Shown: positions 6,371 through 7,324 of the stretch, piece by piece
Layout: every line of letters starts with the position of its first letter
Position numbering within the stretch: position 1 is the first letter of the stretch
Assembly: GCA_031285245.1 (NCBI GenBank)
Contig: JAITWN010000111.1
Location: 1 to 7,324, forward strand
Length of the DNA stretch: 7,324 nt
Source: Chromatiales bacterium
GTDB lineage: Bacteria; Pseudomonadota; Gammaproteobacteria; SZUA-140
Direction: 5' to 3'
The notes under the pieces: generated by a model
The model's database searches: none
What the model was told of the DNA's origin: nothing
The model's input: only the letters and a program-made list of their open reading frames with translations
Program-made: the position numbers and the translations under genes

Positions 6371-6445
6371 TTTTCGTCATTGCGAGGAGCGTTAGCGCTG
6401 CTACGTGGATTGCTTCGGCTTCGCCTCGCAATGACGGAGATTTTT
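6371..6445 (+). terminator. CGTCATTGCGAGG-family repeat, copy 2, acting as a probable bioC terminator
   Basis: CGTCATTGCGAGG (6375-6387) and CCTCGCAATGACG (6424-6436) form a perfect 13-bp stem. The flanking TTTT (6371-6374) can pair with GAGA (6437-6440) using two G-U pairs, and TTTTT (6441-6445) follows at once. That is terminator-like on the + strand, though the loop is long (36 nt, containing a small AGCG/CGCT hairpin). It begins at the base after the bioC stop. It is a shorter relative of the element at 1122-1233. Confidence 0.55.
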
Positions 6446-6515
6446 CAGAGGCTCCAAAAAAAGGCTATTTATCACTCATAAGATGAAGTCGCTGCGCTGC
6501 AGCCTCTCCCTCCAA

Positions 6516-6541
6516 CCCCTCTCCCACAAGTGGGGAGAGGG
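6516..6541. repeat. CCCTCTCCC palindrome between bioC and bioD
   Basis: CCCTCTCCC (6517-6525) pairs with GGGAGAGGG (6533-6541), with further AC/GT pairing near the loop apart from one extra G. It belongs to the same family as the hairpins at 3261-3377. A-rich sequence follows on the + strand, so it is not an intrinsic terminator for + transcription. Confidence 0.6.
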
Positions 6542-6565
6542 AAAATAAAAACCGGATAGCGGTGC

Positions 6566-6594
6566 TTTCAAAAAAACATTTTGCTCGGTATTAA
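6566..6594 (+). promoter_or_regulatory. Weak candidate promoter of bioD
   Basis: TTTCAA (6566-6571, 3 of 6 matches to TTGACA), a 17-nt spacer and TATTAA (6589-6594, 4 of 6 matches to TATAAT) lie 34 nt before bioD in an AT-rich stretch that contrasts with the GC-rich surroundings. The reasoning is mainly contextual: a terminator-like hairpin follows bioC and 258 nt separate it from bioD, so bioD probably needs its own start site. Confidence 0.22.
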
Positions 6595-6628
6595 GAAATA
6601 GCTGAATGATGAAAACCATGAAATCACT

Positions 6629-7312
6629 ATGACGATGCGCGGCATATTCATCACCGGCACCGATACCGGCGTTGGCAAGACTCGCATCGCGGCCGGATTA
6701 CTGCTGGCGCTGCGCGCACGTGGACTGCGCGCGGTGGGCATGAAGCCGGTTTCTTGCGGCTGCACGCTCACACCCGATGGCCCGCGTCACGATGATGCAT
6801 TGCTGCTGCGCGCCTGTAGTTCAAGCACTGATATCGCTTACGAAGACATCAATCCCTATGCCTTCATGCCTGCGGTATCGCCGCATCTGGCAGCAGCGCA
6901 AACAGGCATCACCATCGAACACGATAAGCTGCGTGCAGCGCTCGGCAAGTTGAGCGCGCAGGCGGATTTCGTTGTGGTTGAAGGCGCGGGCGGTTGGCAT
7001 GCACCGATTGGCGAGCAGGAAACCATGGCAGATATCGCGCGCGCGCTGGCGCTGCCGGTGGTGCTCGTGGCAGGTGTGCGACTCGGTGGTCTCAATCACG
7101 CGCTACTGACGCGCGATGCGATCGACGCCACTGGTTTACCGCTTGCGGGCTGGGTCGCCAATGTGATCGATCCTGACATGCCGATGCTCACGGAAAATAT
7201 CGATACGCTGCGCACACGCATCGCGGCGGTGCTGCTTGGCACGCTAGCGTATCAGCCGCACTTCGATGGAGAAGAAGTGGCGCAGCACCTAGATGTAAGC
7301 GCACTGCTATAA
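6629..7312 (+). CDS. bioD: ATP-dependent dethiobiotin synthetase
   Basis: A 227-aa enzyme that closes the ureido ring of 7,8-diaminopelargonate with CO2 and ATP to give dethiobiotin, the substrate of BioB. The P-loop is GTDTGVGKT (10-18). The catalytic lysine is Lys39 in MKPVSCG, matching E. coli Lys37, and the acidic metal/ATP motif is VEGAGGW (117-123) with Glu118. The substrate-side NPYAFMPAVSPHLAA stretch begins at residue 75. Length is close to E. coli BioD (about 225 aa). The ATG at 6629 has no clear Shine-Dalgarno; ATG 6635, two codons later, would fit equally and leave the P-loop intact. It is separated from bioC by 258 bp of palindromes and AT-rich DNA, so it may be transcribed independently. 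The substrate must come from BioA, which is not encoded in the window. Confidence 0.96.
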   Translation: MTMRGIFITGTDTGVGKTRIAAGLLLALRARGLRAVGMKPVSCGCTLTPDGPRHDDALLLRACSSSTDIAYEDINPYAFMPAVSPHLAAAQTGITIEHDKLRAALGKLSAQADFVVVEGAGGWHAPIGEQETMADIARALALPVVLVAGVRLGGLNHALLTRDAIDATGLPLAGWVANVIDPDMPMLTENIDTLRTRIAAVLLGTLAYQPHFDGEEVAQHLDVSALL

Positions 7313-7324
7313 CCTCCGTCATTG
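7313..7324. repeat. Start of a further CGTCATTG repeat copy (cut by the window edge)
   Basis: The last 12 bases, immediately after the bioD stop, read CCTCCGTCATTG, which matches the beginning of the element family at 1122-1233 and 6371-6445. Only about 8 core bases are visible, so the assignment leans on context: copy 2 follows bioC in the same way. Confidence 0.45.

Overview
The window carries most of a biotin (vitamin B7) biosynthesis cluster from a GC-rich proteobacterium. The gene set and order (bioB-bioF-bioH-bioC-bioD, all on the + strand) and the Pseudomonas-like BioF and BioC sequences point to a Gamma- or Betaproteobacterium. The abundant short palindromic repeats between genes fit the same groups. 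I cannot place it more finely from sequence alone.

Layout: positions 1-145 hold no gene but contain a REP-like double-palindrome element. Three genes on the - strand follow: a small unrecognised protein (146-427), a YfaZ-type outer-membrane protein (470-1066) and comF (1289-2092). A long inverted repeat lies between comF and yfaZ. comF and bioB diverge from about 120 bp that hold a good sigma70-like promoter for bioB and a perfect 8-bp dyad. The + strand then carries bioB (2216-3244), 285 bp of stacked palindromes, bioF-bioH-bioC packed with 1- and 8-nt overlaps (3530-6370), 258 bp with two further palindromic elements, and bioD (6629-7312). The last 12 bases look like the start of another copy of the repeat found after bioC.

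Pathway: BioC methylates malonyl-ACP (or malonyl-CoA) so that it can be elongated by fatty-acid synthesis. BioH cleaves the pimeloyl-ACP methyl ester. BioF makes KAPA (7-keto-8-aminopelargonate), BioD converts DAPA (7,8-diaminopelargonate) to dethiobiotin, and BioB inserts sulfur. BioA, which makes DAPA from KAPA, is not in the window and must be encoded elsewhere or replaced.

The most interesting point is BioB. Its cysteine pattern departs from the E. coli-type enzyme: the position of the Cys97 ligand of the auxiliary [2Fe-2S] cluster is Gly, and there are extra cysteines, including a Cys-Thr-Thr-His motif. It therefore looks like the variant BioB class I associate with anaerobes, set in an otherwise standard proteobacterial operon. 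The other notable theme is three families of intergenic palindromes; copies of one sit directly behind gene ends and may serve as transcription terminators. I see no clearly novel multi-gene system; the rest is an ordinary biotin locus.
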